DNA of 64,000 nt from Microbacterium sp. Leaf288 (GTDB lineage Bacteria; Actinomycetota; Actinomycetes; Actinomycetales; Microbacteriaceae): NCBI RefSeq assembly GCF_001422925.1, contig NZ_LMNI01000001.1, forward strand, positions 1,009 through 65,008, written 5' to 3'. How positions within the stretch are numbered: the stretch's first letter is position 1; the number at the start of each line of letters is the position of its first letter. This document shows positions 7,915-16,894 of this stretch, piece by piece. A program made the translations under genes and the position numbers. The notes beneath the pieces are model-generated. The model did not search any database and had not been told where the DNA came from. It saw only the letters and a list, made by a program, of their open reading frames with translations.

Positions 7915-8430
7915 TCAGGACTCGAAGGTGACGTCGACCTGTATCTCGGTCGCGAGCCGCTCGAGCTCCTGGGTGAGGGCGGCGAGATCGACGGATGCCG
8001 GGATCCGGGCGGTCACGGTCGCCTCGAACAGCCGACCGCCGTACATCGCCGCCTCCCGCGTCTCGGTGGTCATGCGGTCGATGCTGATGTCGTGGGAGCG
8101 CAGGACCGTCGTCATCTCCCTGACGATGCCCGGATGGTCGTTGCCGATCACCTGGAGGGTCAGCGGACGCATGGCGGCAGCCTCCGGGGAGGGCTCGGAG
8201 CCGGTGCTGACCGTGACGGAGAGCAGCCCGTCGAGCACCGACAGCGACTCACGGAGCTCGTCCGCGCGCGCCGGGACGACCGAGACCTCCACGACGCCGG
8301 CGAACACCCCCGACAGCTCGGCGAGCTGGCTGTTCTCCCAGTTGCCGCCGTGGCGGTCGACCACATCGGCGACGGCCGCGACGAGACCGGCTCGATCGCC
8401 TCCGACAAGCGTGAGCACGAGGATCGTCAT
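7915..8430 (-). CDS. Double ACT-domain protein (GcvR-like)
   Basis: The 171-residue protein has two ACT domains in tandem: residues 1-80 (MTILVLTLVGGDRAGLVAAV) and 88-168 (LQVIGNDHPGIVREMTTVL). This is the architecture of GcvR-type regulators, which sense amino acids (glycine in E. coli) and act through protein contacts, having no DNA-binding domain. In actinobacteria the ligand and partner are not established. It converges with the SCO7613-type gene with only 9 bases between the stops. A TACGCT box 7 nt before ATG suggests leaderless transcription. Confidence 0.85.
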   Translation of the reverse strand: MTILVLTLVGGDRAGLVAAVADVVDRHGGNWENSQLAELSGVFAGVVEVSVVPARADELRESLSVLDGLLSVTVSTGSEPSPEAAAMRPLTLQVIGNDHPGIVREMTTVLRSHDISIDRMTTETREAAMYGGRLFEATVTARIPASVDLAALTQELERLATEIQVDVTFES

Positions 8431-8437
8431 GGCTCAC

Positions 8438-8443
8438 AGCGTA
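8438..8443 (-). promoter_or_regulatory. Leaderless-type -10 box for the ACT-domain gene
   Basis: Read leftwards, TACGCT stands 7 nt before ATG 8430 with no Shine-Dalgarno sequence between. This fits transcription starting at or next to the start codon. Confidence 0.5.
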
Positions 8444-8463
8444 CCCACCGGGCGTCGGCGGAT

Positions 8464-9120
8464 TCAGTCGGATCGCTCGGCGAGCATCGAGGTCATGCGC
8501 GAGATCTCGATGCGCTGGTCGGAGTCGAAGTGGTTGGCGAGCTGCGCGAGCTCCGCCTCCGCACCGTCGGCGCTGCCGAAGAGCTCCGTGATCATCACGA
8601 GGGCACCCTGGTGGTGCTGGATCATCGACTGCAGGAACAGCGTGTCGAAGCCCTCCCCCTCGGCGGCCTCGAGCGCTTCCATCTGCTCGGGAGTCAGCAT
8701 CCCGGGCATGAGCGTGTGCTCGTCGTGCGCAGCATCCGGATCCCTCACCGGCTCGCCGCGGTTCTGAAGCCACGTCTCGAGCTGGACCATCTCGTCTTCC
8801 TGGCTGACCCGCATGCGCTCCGCGAGGAGACGGATGTCGCGGTCAGAGGTGCGGTCCTCGACGTAACCCGTCATCTCCAGCGCCTGTGCGTGGTGGTGCA
8901 GCATGTCGCGGACGAAGACCACGTCGGTCTGGGTGTGCGCCTCCGGCGTCATCTCGAGCTGCTCGCCCGGCGCGAGCGTTCGGCCCTCCTCACCGGGAGC
9001 GCCCAGCTGCACGACGGGGGCGGTCGAGGTCGGGCGAGGTTCGGGCGGCGTCGCGGTGCATCCGGTGAGCGCGAGCGCGATGGCGAGCACAACGCTCATC
9101 CGAGCGACGACTGGGGTCAC
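8464..9120 (-). CDS. DUF305 family lipoprotein
   Basis: This is a 218-residue exported lipoprotein. The GTG 9120 start is supported by GGAGGAG 7-8 nt upstream; an open frame continues further but lacks a signal sequence. The lipobox LTGC places the acylated Cys at residue 21. Two copies of the DUF305 (ferritin-like four-helix) half-repeat follow, with MLHHHAQALEM and MIQHHQGALVM. The paired His/Met residues are typical of the family, which is often found near copper or other metal-handling genes, though its biochemistry is unsettled. It is divergent from the LVIVD-repeat gene with about 180 bases between the starts, so the two may share a control region. Confidence 0.88.
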   Translation of the reverse strand: MTPVVARMSVVLAIALALTGCTATPPEPRPTSTAPVVQLGAPGEEGRTLAPGEQLEMTPEAHTQTDVVFVRDMLHHHAQALEMTGYVEDRTSDRDIRLLAERMRVSQEDEMVQLETWLQNRGEPVRDPDAAHDEHTLMPGMLTPEQMEALEAAEGEGFDTLFLQSMIQHHQGALVMITELFGSADGAEAELAQLANHFDSDQRIEISRMTSMLAERSD

Positions 9121-9301
9121 AGAACGCTCCTCCGACACCGATGGCGGGGCCCGAAGTGCCCGAATCGATCCTAGCCAGGAGACACAGAAGACCGATAGAT
9201 TCCGAGCATCGGCCTCCCCCAGGGCCTGGTTCGCGCACGCTGTCGTGCACGAGCTCCTGCCGGAGGCATCAGTATCCAGCGCAGTGAGAGGGGCACGTCC
9301 G

Positions 9302-11101
9302 ATGAAGAACTCCCGATCCGCGCGATGGCGCAGACGCACGCTCGCCGCAGCAGGAGCCCTCCTGCTCGGCGCGTCGGTGCTGACGGCCACCGCCGCCTCC
9401 GCCGAGAGCGACCCCCGCGAGGGTGCGCCCGCCGGCTACCTCGACGTCCCGGAGATCACGAGCAACATCGAGCTGCTCGCGACGCTTCCGCGCGTCGCGC
9501 CGTTCGACGCTCCTCCGGGCAACTTCGGCTTCGTGAACTCCGACCTCGCCTTCACCGGCGACAACGCCATCGTCGGCAACTTCAACGGCTTCCAGGTCTA
9601 CGACGTCTCGGATCCCGCGGCCCCCACACTGCGCGGTTCGTTCGTGTGCCCCGGCGGTCAGGGCGACGTGTCGGTCTACGGGAACCTCTTGTTCATGTCG
9701 GTCGAAGAGACGCGCGGCCGCATCGATTGCGGCGCGCAGGGCGCCACCGGAAGCGTGAACCTCGAGCGGTTCCGCGGCGTGCGCATCTTCGACATCAGCG
9801 ACATCGACCACCCGGTGCAGCTGCCCGGTGTGCAGACATGCCGCGGATCGCACACGCACACCCTGGTCACCGACCCCGACGACCCGGCGAACATCTACAT
9901 CTACAACTCGGGGACGTCGGGCGTCCGCCCGGCCGCCGAGCTCGCCGGGTGCGAGAACGCCGCGCTCACGCAGAGCCCGGTGACCACCGGCAACCCGACG
10001 CAGTGGCGCATCGACGTCATCAAGGTGCCGCTCGCGGAGCCCGGCAAAGCGTCGGTCGTGAGCCAGCCGCGCATCTTCACCGACGTCGCGACGGGTGCCT
10101 ACAACGGATTGCAGAACACGCTCCCGGGCGCTCAGCATCCGTCCGGCACGAACTACTCGCCGCTGCCGAACACGAACACCTGCCACGACATCACGGCGTA
10201 CCCCGAGATCGGCCTGGCCGCCGGCGCCTGCCAGGGCAACGGCATCCTGCTCGACATCAAGGACCCGGCGAACCCGGTGCGACTGGACGCGGTCTCCGAC
10301 CCGAACTTCTCGTACTGGCACTCGGCCACGTTCAACAACGACGGCACGAAGGTGATCTTCACCGACGAGTGGGGCGGCGGCACGTCGGCCCGCTGCCGCG
10401 CAACGGACAAGCCCGAGTGGGGTGCTGACGCCCTGTTCGACATCGTCGGCGGCAAGCTGCAGTTCGCGAGCTACTACAAGCTGCCCGCGGTGCAGACGGC
10501 GCAGGAGAACTGCGTCGCTCACAACGGATCGATCGTGCCGGTGCCCGGTCGTGACGTCATGGTGCAGGCCTGGTACCAGGGCGGGCTGTCGGTGATCGAC
10601 TTCACCGACACGAAGAACCCGAAGGAGATCGCGTATCTCGACCGGGGCCCGATCAACACGCCCAACCCGACCGGCCTCAACCTCGGCGGGTACTGGTCGA
10701 CGTACTGGTACAACGGCAACGTCCTCGGCAGTGAGATCGCGCGCGGCTTCGAGACCCTCGGGCTCACGCCGAGCCCGTGGATGTCGGCCAACGAGATCGA
10801 GGCCGCCGGAGAGATCCAGCAGGCCGAGTTCAACGCCCAGCTGCAGACGAAGCTCGAACACGCGCCGAGCTTCGCGGTGGTCGGGGCGTACGTCGATCAG
10901 GCGGAGCGCGCCGGGTCGCTGACGCCGAAGGCGATCGAGCAGGTGCGCAAGCACCTGGCGGAGGCCGAGGTGCTCTCGGGCGACGGCAGCGCGAACCGCG
11001 CCGTCGCCGCACAGCTCGACAACGCCGCTCGCAAGTCGGGCGCCGCGCCCGGCTCCGACGTGGCCGAGTCGATCGCGGCACTCAGGGCGCTGTACAGCTG
11101 A
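9302..11101 (+). CDS. Secreted LVIVD-repeat (beta-propeller-like) protein
   Basis: The 599-residue protein starts at ATG 9302. It has an Arg-rich N-terminus and a signal peptide ending near ATAASAES. The body contains LVIVD-type repeats, seen in FQVYDVSDPAAPTLRGSF, GVRIFDISDIDHPV, GILLDIKDPANPVRL and LSVIDFTDTKNPKEI. These are blades of a surface beta-propeller. Conserved Cys pairs (CPGG, TCRGSHTHT, NTCHDI) suggest disulphides. After about residue 495 comes a helical, Ala/Glu-rich tail of about 100 residues without repeats. Function is unknown; secretion and protein or ligand binding are the only safe predictions. It is divergent from the DUF305 lipoprotein and ends at a 16-bp terminator stem. 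Confidence 0.85.
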   Translation: MKNSRSARWRRRTLAAAGALLLGASVLTATAASAESDPREGAPAGYLDVPEITSNIELLATLPRVAPFDAPPGNFGFVNSDLAFTGDNAIVGNFNGFQVYDVSDPAAPTLRGSFVCPGGQGDVSVYGNLLFMSVEETRGRIDCGAQGATGSVNLERFRGVRIFDISDIDHPVQLPGVQTCRGSHTHTLVTDPDDPANIYIYNSGTSGVRPAAELAGCENAALTQSPVTTGNPTQWRIDVIKVPLAEPGKASVVSQPRIFTDVATGAYNGLQNTLPGAQHPSGTNYSPLPNTNTCHDITAYPEIGLAAGACQGNGILLDIKDPANPVRLDAVSDPNFSYWHSATFNNDGTKVIFTDEWGGGTSARCRATDKPEWGADALFDIVGGKLQFASYYKLPAVQTAQENCVAHNGSIVPVPGRDVMVQAWYQGGLSVIDFTDTKNPKEIAYLDRGPINTPNPTGLNLGGYWSTYWYNGNVLGSEIARGFETLGLTPSPWMSANEIEAAGEIQQAEFNAQLQTKLEHAPSFAVVGAYVDQAERAGSLTPKAIEQVRKHLAEAEVLSGDGSANRAVAAQLDNAARKSGAAPGSDVAESIAALRALYS

Positions 11102-11120
11102 CACGACGAAGATCACGGCG

Positions 11121-11156
11121 CCGGTGCCCGACGGTCTTCGGACCGTCGGGCACCGG
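11121..11156. terminator. Perfect 16-bp hairpin with TTCG tetraloop
   Basis: CCGGTGCCCGACGGTC pairs perfectly with its complement around a TTCG tetraloop, 20 bases after the LVIVD gene stop. The downstream tract is only TCGTTG. It also lies just beyond the stop of the leftward gene at 11195, so it probably works in both directions. Confidence 0.75.
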
Positions 11157-11194
11157 TCGTTGCGCGTGTGGTCGGCGGACGGGTCTGCGACGTC

Positions 11195-11560
11195 TCAGCG
11201 CGGGACGAGCTCGGAGGTGACCGGGAAGGACAGGACGAAGCGCTCGGGATCGGCGCCGACGGCGGATGCCGCGCCATACTCGTCCGCGACCACCGTGACG
11301 CCGCGGGCGCTCGCCTCGGCGATCCGCACCGGTCGCTCGGTGCCGTCCGCGAGGCGAAGGGTCCACCGGTCGGCGAGGTAGCCGATGCCGAGCTCTTCGA
11401 GCAGCTCCTCGGCGGCGAGCCACTCGAGGTCCGCGACGCCGTCGGGCGTGCGGTCACGGCCGAGCAGGTCGAAGACGCGGAAACCGCCGCCCGAGGCGAG
11501 CATCCAGCCCAGGATCTCGCCGTCGGCGCGACGGTGCTCGATCCAGTCCGCAGGCAGCAT
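11195..11560 (-). CDS. Conserved hypothetical protein
   Basis: This small soluble protein of 121 residues begins MLPADWIEHRRADGEILGWM. It contains no membrane segment or signal peptide and no motif that I recognise. It has a repeated Trp/Asp pattern and short strands typical of an all-beta fold. The ATG at 11560 is chosen because TACGCT lies 8 nt upstream (leaderless pattern). A GTG at 11611 would add 17 basic residues and has no ribosome site. It is convergent with the LVIVD gene and shares its terminator. No function is proposed. Confidence 0.65.
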   Translation of the reverse strand: MLPADWIEHRRADGEILGWMLASGGGFRVFDLLGRDRTPDGVADLEWLAAEELLEELGIGYLADRWTLRLADGTERPVRIAEASARGVTVVADEYGAASAVGADPERFVLSFPVTSELVPR

Positions 11561-11708
11561 GGGAAACGAGCGTAGCGACACCGACGCCGCAAGGCGACGC
11601 GGATCATCCACAACCCGCGCCGCGGTCGGGCAGGCGGACGCGGCATCCGGGTAGCATCCCCTTCAGAGATCGCACGTGGGGATGCGCGGTCCCGACGCGG
11701 GGAGTCTC

Positions 11709-12872
11709 ATGGCCACCTTCGGCACACCTCCCGCCCGACGGCCGTCGGCGCGGGTGCGTCGCCGGCGCCTGTTCGCGGGCATCGCGGGCGCTGTCGTGCT
11801 GCTCGCCGCCATCGGCGGCACAGCCGCGGCGATCGGCTTCGCACGCGCAGGCGCCGACGATCAGGAGACGGATGCTGCGCCCACCGCGACCGCGTCGGCG
11901 ACACCCACGCCGACCCCGACGCCGCTGACGCCCGAAGAGCAGCTGCTCGCGTCCACCACCGACCCTGCGGCATGCGCGGTGAGCTTCACAGGTGACGGCA
12001 TCGCCGACGCGCCCATGCTGCAGACGCAGGGCGCGCTGTACGCAGGCTTGCCGATCCCTACGCGCGACGGGCTCGTGTTCGCCGGCTGGTACGCGACGCC
12101 GGCGGACGCCGCAGCCTTCGCGGTTCCCGCACGCGTGAACGGCTCTGAACCCGTCGTCTGCACGGACCAGCGTGTCACGCTGTACGGCGCGTGGATGAGC
12201 CCCGAGCAGAACGCGGCCGAGGACGCCCGCATCCCGATCCTCATGTATCACCAGTTCACCGCGAATCCCGGCGGCGAAAGCGGCTGGCTGCGCGGCAACT
12301 ACGCCTACATCGGGGACTTCGACGCACACATGAACCACATCGCGACGACGGGCTTCTACCTGCCCACGTGGGATGAGCTGTCGGCCTTCATCGACGGGCG
12401 CCTCTTCTTGCCGAACCACTCGGTGATCGTCACCGACGACGACGCCGACCAGACCTGGTTCGACCTCGCAGCGCCGGTGGTCGACAAGTACAAGGTGCTC
12501 ACCACGTCGTTCATGATCACCGCATACCGGCAGGACCCGCCCCCGAACGCCTACGTGCTGCGACGGTCGCACACGCACGACATGCATCGCGCGGGCGCGA
12601 ACGGCGACGGGCTCATCACGAACCTCTCGGTGCCCGAGATCGTGGCCGACATGGAGGCGTCGTACGGCGTACTCGGGGTCAAAGAGATCATGGCCTACCC
12701 GTTCGGGCACCACAACGACACCGCGAAAGAGGGCCTGCGCCAGGCGGGCTGGGAGATGGCCCGCACCATAGAGCCCGGCTACGTCACGATCGGCACCGAC
12801 AAGCTCGCCCTGCCGACAGTGCGCATCAATTACGGCATGGGGCTGGACGCGTTGGTCAACTTGATCGGCTGA
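11709..12872 (+). CDS. Membrane-anchored polysaccharide deacetylase family protein
   Basis: The 387-residue protein starts at ATG 11709 behind GGGGAG. An Arg-rich N-terminus and a single membrane segment (about 18-40) are followed by a Thr/Pro/Ala linker. A short module then contains GLVFAGWYATPADAAAF, resembling an InlB B-type beta-grasp repeat. The catalytic NodB-type domain follows: VTDDDADQ near residue 242 (motif 1), SHTHDMH near 287 (motif 2, metal-binding His), and MAYPFGHHNDTAKEGL (motif 3). It probably removes acyl groups from cell-wall or capsular glycans outside the membrane. It lies just before the polysaccharide locus but is separated from it by about 240 bases. A GCATCCCC/GGGGATGC stem (11654-11685) sits in the leader. 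Confidence 0.85.
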   Translation: MATFGTPPARRPSARVRRRRLFAGIAGAVVLLAAIGGTAAAIGFARAGADDQETDAAPTATASATPTPTPTPLTPEEQLLASTTDPAACAVSFTGDGIADAPMLQTQGALYAGLPIPTRDGLVFAGWYATPADAAAFAVPARVNGSEPVVCTDQRVTLYGAWMSPEQNAAEDARIPILMYHQFTANPGGESGWLRGNYAYIGDFDAHMNHIATTGFYLPTWDELSAFIDGRLFLPNHSVIVTDDDADQTWFDLAAPVVDKYKVLTTSFMITAYRQDPPPNAYVLRRSHTHDMHRAGANGDGLITNLSVPEIVADMEASYGVLGVKEIMAYPFGHHNDTAKEGLRQAGWEMARTIEPGYVTIGTDKLALPTVRINYGMGLDALVNLIG

Positions 12873-12874
12873 GA

Positions 12875-12915
12875 ACTTAAGGCGGGCCTCGGCCCAATAC
12901 CGGTTCCCCTTAAGG
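12875..12915. repeat. Inverted repeat between deacetylase and sugar transferase
   Basis: CTTAAGG and CCTTAAG flank a GGGCC/GGCCC mini-stem, forming a 41-base inverted repeat directly after the deacetylase stop. It may be a terminator or a binding site. The remaining 200 bases to the next gene hold a TACAGT -10-like box near 12965 but no gene that I can support. Confidence 0.4.
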
Positions 12916-13115
12916 GCTGTCAAGTTTTCGCAGGAAAAGTCTTCCGGTCCTGGCTCGGCGGGCGTACAGTGACATCGCGCAAGAGATCTGGGGATCCCTT
13001 CGACCCGACAACCCGGCCGGGTCTGCGCACTGGGGAATGGTCAGCCGACGACGGCACCCGACGACGACGTCGCGCCGACCAGTGAGAAGTTGATGTCTGC
13101 TGAGGACGCGTCATC

Positions 13116-14690
13116 GTGCGCGCGGTGGACCGCGGTCTGAACCCGGCCGCGATCGACGCGGCGCCCGCGGGCGCCGGCGGAGTGACCCGAACACTCCGCC
13201 GACGCCCGATCCTCTCGCGCCCGCTCTTCGAGACCCTTCCCGCTGCAGTAGCCCCAAGGGTCCAGCCGTCGCTGGAGCGCCGCCATCTCTGGGAGCGGCG
13301 ATTCCGGCGGCGGCTGGACTTCACCGACACGGTCAGTGTCACTGTCGCCGTCGCGGCGGCGACCGTGGTCGAGGCTGGACCCGGTGCCGACCTCGCGGAT
13401 CTTGCGGGGCCCGCGCGCATCGGCGCGTTCGTCATCGCTGCGTGGATGGTCCTGCTGTGGCTCGCGCGAACGCGGGAACCCTCGGTGCTCGGAGCCGGCT
13501 CCGCCGAGTACAAGCGCATCGGTCACGCGACGGGCCTCGCCTTCGGCGTCCTGTCGACCGTCTTCATCCTCGCTCAGCTGCCCGGACTGCGCGCGCAGGT
13601 GATCGTCGCCCTGCCGTTCGGGCTGGTCACGTTGGTGTTCAGCCGCTGGATGTGGCGCAAGTGGCTCATCCACGAGCGCGAGCGGGGCGAGTGCGTCTCG
13701 CGCGTCATCGTGGCGGGATCCCGGGACGATGTCGAGTACGTCATCGAGAAACTCGTCAACGACCCCCACCACGCGTATCACGTCATCGGCGCGACGACCA
13801 CCGAGTCGCTGACCGAGCCCATCGACATCGACGGCCGGCAGTACCCCGTCATCGGATCGATCCGCTCGACCGCGGCCTTCGGCCGCACCTCCGGCGCCGA
13901 CGCGATCGTCGTCGCGAGCACGCCCGACGACGACCGCGACTTCGTGCGGCGCCTCGGCTGGGAGCTGGAGGGGACGGCGGCCGAGCTCGTGCTGTGCAAC
14001 CGGCTCACCGACGTCGCCGGGCCGCGACTCTCGTTGCGACCCCTGGACGGCCTGCCGCTCGTGCAGGTGAAGATCCCGGAGTTCGAAGGCGGAATCCACG
14101 CGATCAAGCGCGGGATGGACGTCGTGCTGTCAATGCTCGCGCTCGTGCCCATCCTGCTCGTCACCCCGCTCATCGCCGTTGCGATCAAGCTCGATTCCCC
14201 AGGCCCCGTGCTCTTCCACCAACTCCGGGTGGGACGCGATGGCCGTCAGTTCTGGATGGTGAAGTTCCGCACGATGGGCGTCGACGCCGAAAGACGGCGC
14301 GATGCGCTCCACGCCCAGAACCAGGGGGCAGGCCCGCTGTTCAAGCTGAAGCGAGACCCGCGGGTGACGCGCGTAGGAGCCGTGCTCCGGAAGTTCTCGA
14401 TCGACGAGCTGCCGCAATTCGTGAACGTGCTGCGCGGCGACATGAGCATCGTCGGGCCGCGGCCGCCCCTTCCGGCGGAGGTGACGAGGTACGACGGCAC
14501 GGTCTACCGGCGCCTGTACATCAAGCCCGGCATCACCGGGCTCTGGCAGATCAGCGGTCGCAGCGACCTGTCATGGGAGGAGAGCGTGCGACTGGACCTT
14601 CGCTACGTGGAGAACTGGTCGATCGCGACGGACGTCATGATCATGTGGCGCACGGCCCGGGTCATGATCGCACCGAAGGGGGCGTACTGA
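13116..14690 (+). CDS. Polyprenyl-phosphate sugar transferase (initiating glycosyltransferase)
   Basis: This 524-residue enzyme of the WbaP/WcaJ type transfers a sugar-1-phosphate to undecaprenyl phosphate and starts the repeat unit. It has four N-terminal membrane helices (about residues 70-185), a central nucleotide-binding-like domain (SRVIVAGSRDDVEYV), then a fifth helix (about 335-360). The catalytic sugar-transferase domain has KLDSPGPVLFHQLRVGRDG, FRTM, DELPQFVNVLRGDMSIVGPR and GITGLWQISGRSDLSWEE. These are all expected catalytic motifs. GTG 13116 is preceded by GAGGA at some distance, so the exact start is uncertain. It is the first gene of the polysaccharide locus. Its sugar specificity cannot be read from sequence. 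Confidence 0.93.
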   Translation: MRAVDRGLNPAAIDAAPAGAGGVTRTLRRRPILSRPLFETLPAAVAPRVQPSLERRHLWERRFRRRLDFTDTVSVTVAVAAATVVEAGPGADLADLAGPARIGAFVIAAWMVLLWLARTREPSVLGAGSAEYKRIGHATGLAFGVLSTVFILAQLPGLRAQVIVALPFGLVTLVFSRWMWRKWLIHERERGECVSRVIVAGSRDDVEYVIEKLVNDPHHAYHVIGATTTESLTEPIDIDGRQYPVIGSIRSTAAFGRTSGADAIVVASTPDDDRDFVRRLGWELEGTAAELVLCNRLTDVAGPRLSLRPLDGLPLVQVKIPEFEGGIHAIKRGMDVVLSMLALVPILLVTPLIAVAIKLDSPGPVLFHQLRVGRDGRQFWMVKFRTMGVDAERRRDALHAQNQGAGPLFKLKRDPRVTRVGAVLRKFSIDELPQFVNVLRGDMSIVGPRPPLPAEVTRYDGTVYRRLYIKPGITGLWQISGRSDLSWEESVRLDLRYVENWSIATDVMIMWRTARVMIAPKGAY

Positions 14691-14902
14691 TGCCCCCGCA
14701 GCAGACCAGGCCGGCGACAACGGCGTCGCCGGCCGCCAACAACCGGATCCGCGGTCACGAGCCGACGCGCTCCGCCAGGTGCACACTGGCGGTCATGCGC
14801 GCGGCGGTTGCCCATTCCCCCAACTGGGCGTGGCCGCGGGTCCCTGGGACGGCGCGTGAGGGCGTGCGGCGACGACACGGAACAGCATCGACCAGGGGTT
14901 AG
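14690..14902 (+). CDS. Possible small hypothetical protein
   Basis: A 70-codon frame starts in TGATG overlap with the sugar-transferase stop, an arrangement common in this locus. The product is rich in Arg, Ala, Thr and Pro and shows no membrane segment or known motif. Nothing but the coupling supports it; the region could simply be a 240-base leader for the next gene. Confidence 0.25.
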   Translation: MPPQQTRPATTASPAANNRIRGHEPTRSARCTLAVMRAAVAHSPNWAWPRVPGTAREGVRRRHGTASTRG

Positions 14903-14930
14903 GTCGCGAGAACGGTTGGGGGGGCCGCCG

Positions 14931-15593
14931 ATGGAGGATCGGCAGGAAGCTAAGACGGCGAGCCGGGCAAGGCTCACGCCGGCGATGTGGCGCGTGCTGA
15001 TCGCCGTGGGCGTCGTCGTGCTCGTGCTCGTCGGGGCCGCCGTGTGGTTCTTCACTGCGTCGGCCGGCGAGACGGCCGAAACCGCGGCCACGCCGCCCGT
15101 TCCTTCTCCGTCGGCATCCGTCACTCAAGGACCCCTGCCGGACGCGACGCCCACGACAGGGAGCGAGGTGCCCCAGACGCCCGAGAGCGAGACAGAGACG
15201 GACAGCGCAGGCGGCCTCCCGGCCCTGCCGCCACCGGCCTCGCTGCTCACGGAACCGCTGCCGGAGTCGGCCTCGGGCAGTGGGCAGCTCGTCGATGGGT
15301 TTCCCGCAGAGGTCATGGGTCCCGCACCGGGGGCGGAAGTCGTGCAGAACGACATCGCGACGGAGGGCGGCGTGATGCAGGTGTCGCTCCTGGCACGGAC
15401 GGATGCCTCGCCGGAGCAGGTCAGCGACCACTATGCGAAGCTGTGGGCGTCGAAGGGGCTGGTGGCCGCGCCGCCGAGCCCTGACGGGTCGCTCTCGTAT
15501 ACGAGCGCTTTCGACTCGCTGACCCTCGCATTCACGCCTGCCGCCGGCACCGGCACGGTGTACATGGTGCACGGCGTCTTCCGGACGAGCTGA
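14931..15593 (+). CDS. Single-pass membrane protein, function unknown
   Basis: The 220-residue protein has a charged N-terminus, one membrane helix (about 20-43) and a long Ser/Thr/Pro/Glu-rich linker. A C-terminal domain of about 95 residues contains SLLARTDASPEQVSDHYAKL and ends VYMVHGVFRTS. The C-terminal domain looks like a small alpha/beta fold exposed outside the cell. I do not recognise a family. It starts at ATG 14931 and lies 8 bases before the MFS gene, between the initiating transferase and later polysaccharide genes, so an envelope role is likely. Confidence 0.7.
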   Translation: MEDRQEAKTASRARLTPAMWRVLIAVGVVVLVLVGAAVWFFTASAGETAETAATPPVPSPSASVTQGPLPDATPTTGSEVPQTPESETETDSAGGLPALPPPASLLTEPLPESASGSGQLVDGFPAEVMGPAPGAEVVQNDIATEGGVMQVSLLARTDASPEQVSDHYAKLWASKGLVAAPPSPDGSLSYTSAFDSLTLAFTPAAGTGTVYMVHGVFRTS

Positions 15594-15601
15594 CCCTCGT
15601 C

Positions 15602-16894
15602 ATGTACATCTCCTTCTCGAACACACCCGAGCCCGGGGAGCAGGAGGGCGCGCCGTCCGCGATGAAGCCGCACAGCCCCGCCGGGATCCGCGCCGTCTCG
15701 TCGACCGTCATCACGCTCGGCATCGTCTCGATGCTGACCGACATCTCATCGGAGTCCGTTTCGGCGATCCTGCCGTTGTACATCACGGGGGTGCTCGGAC
15801 TCTCGACGATCGCGTTCGGATTCCTCGACGGGCTCTACCAGGGCGTGAGCGCGCTCGTGCGGATCGCCGGAGGGCATGTCTCAGACCGCCTCGACCAGCC
15901 GAAGTGGGTGGCCTTCACCGGCTACGCGCTCGCCGCGGTCGCCCGGCTCGGCCTGCTCTTCGGCTCCGGCTTCGCCGCGATCACCGCCGTGATAACGGCC
16001 GATCGTGTGGGGAAAGGGATCCGCACCGCGCCGCGGGACGCGCTCATCACTGCCGCCTCCGAACCGGAGAGGCTGGGCATCTCGTTCGGCGCGCATCGGA
16101 CACTCGACAACATCGGTGCGGCCGTCGGCCCGCTGCTGGCGTTCTTCATCCTGCTGGTGATCCCCGACGGCTACGAAACGATCTTCGCGACCTCCTTCGG
16201 ATTCGCGACAATCGGCGTCGTGATCCTCGGTGTCGTGGTGCCGAACGTGCGCACCCGCCCCCGCCCAGCCACCCTTGGGGAGCCGGATGCCGCGCCGCGG
16301 GTTCGGTTCGACTGGAAGATCGTGACGAACGGCCCGATGCGCCGCGTGCTCGCCGCGGCCGGCCTGCTGGGGCTCCTGACGATCGGGGACGGCTTCGTCT
16401 ATCTCGTGCTGCAGTCACGCGGCAGTTTCGCCGCCCAGTGGTTCCCTCTCTTCTATGTCGGCACGAACGTCGCCTTCCTCGCGCTCGCCATCCCCCTGGG
16501 AGCTCTCGCCGACCGCATCGGCCGCACGCGCGTCTTCGTGTGGGGGCATGCGGCGTTGCTCGCCGCCTACATCACCGCTGCGCTGCCGGTCGCGGACGTC
16601 GCCGCGACCGTGCTGTGCCTCGTGTTCCTCGGCGCCTTCTACGCGGCGACAGACGGAGTGCTCGCCGCGCTGGCCGCGCAGCTGACGACACCCGAGACCC
16701 GCGGGACCGGCATCGCGGCCGCGCAGACAGTGGTCGCGCTCACCCGGTTCGTCTCGGCGGTGGGATTCGGATTCCTCTGGTATGCGCTCGGACGCGAGAC
16801 CTCGATGCTCGTCGTTGCCGGCCTCCTCGCCATGGCGATTCCGGTCGCCGCGCTGCTGCTCAGGCCCGTCATGCCTGTGAGGGGCGAGTCATGA
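15602..16894 (+). CDS. MFS transporter
   Basis: This is a 430-residue major facilitator with about 12 helices. The signature loop between helices two and three reads GGHVSDRLDQPKW, and its equivalent in the second half reads GALADRIGRTRVFVWG. DRVGKGIRTAPRDALI in the fourth/fifth-helix region is typical of a bacterial MFS subgroup of unknown substrate. The ATG at 15602 gives a 20-residue polar N-terminus. ATG 15662, with AGGAGGG about 10 nt upstream, is an alternative start. It overlaps the following gene by ATGA. It could export a surface-glycan-related compound, but substrate is not predictable. Confidence 0.85.
   Translation: MYISFSNTPEPGEQEGAPSAMKPHSPAGIRAVSSTVITLGIVSMLTDISSESVSAILPLYITGVLGLSTIAFGFLDGLYQGVSALVRIAGGHVSDRLDQPKWVAFTGYALAAVARLGLLFGSGFAAITAVITADRVGKGIRTAPRDALITAASEPERLGISFGAHRTLDNIGAAVGPLLAFFILLVIPDGYETIFATSFGFATIGVVILGVVVPNVRTRPRPATLGEPDAAPRVRFDWKIVTNGPMRRVLAAAGLLGLLTIGDGFVYLVLQSRGSFAAQWFPLFYVGTNVAFLALAIPLGALADRIGRTRVFVWGHAALLAAYITAALPVADVAATVLCLVFLGAFYAATDGVLAALAAQLTTPETRGTGIAAAQTVVALTRFVSAVGFGFLWYALGRETSMLVVAGLLAMAIPVAALLLRPVMPVRGES

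Noticed and set aside
12873..13115. Riboswitch in front of the sugar transferase
   Set aside because: The leader was examined for conserved c-di-AMP-type elements; only short inverted repeats and a possible -10 box were seen.
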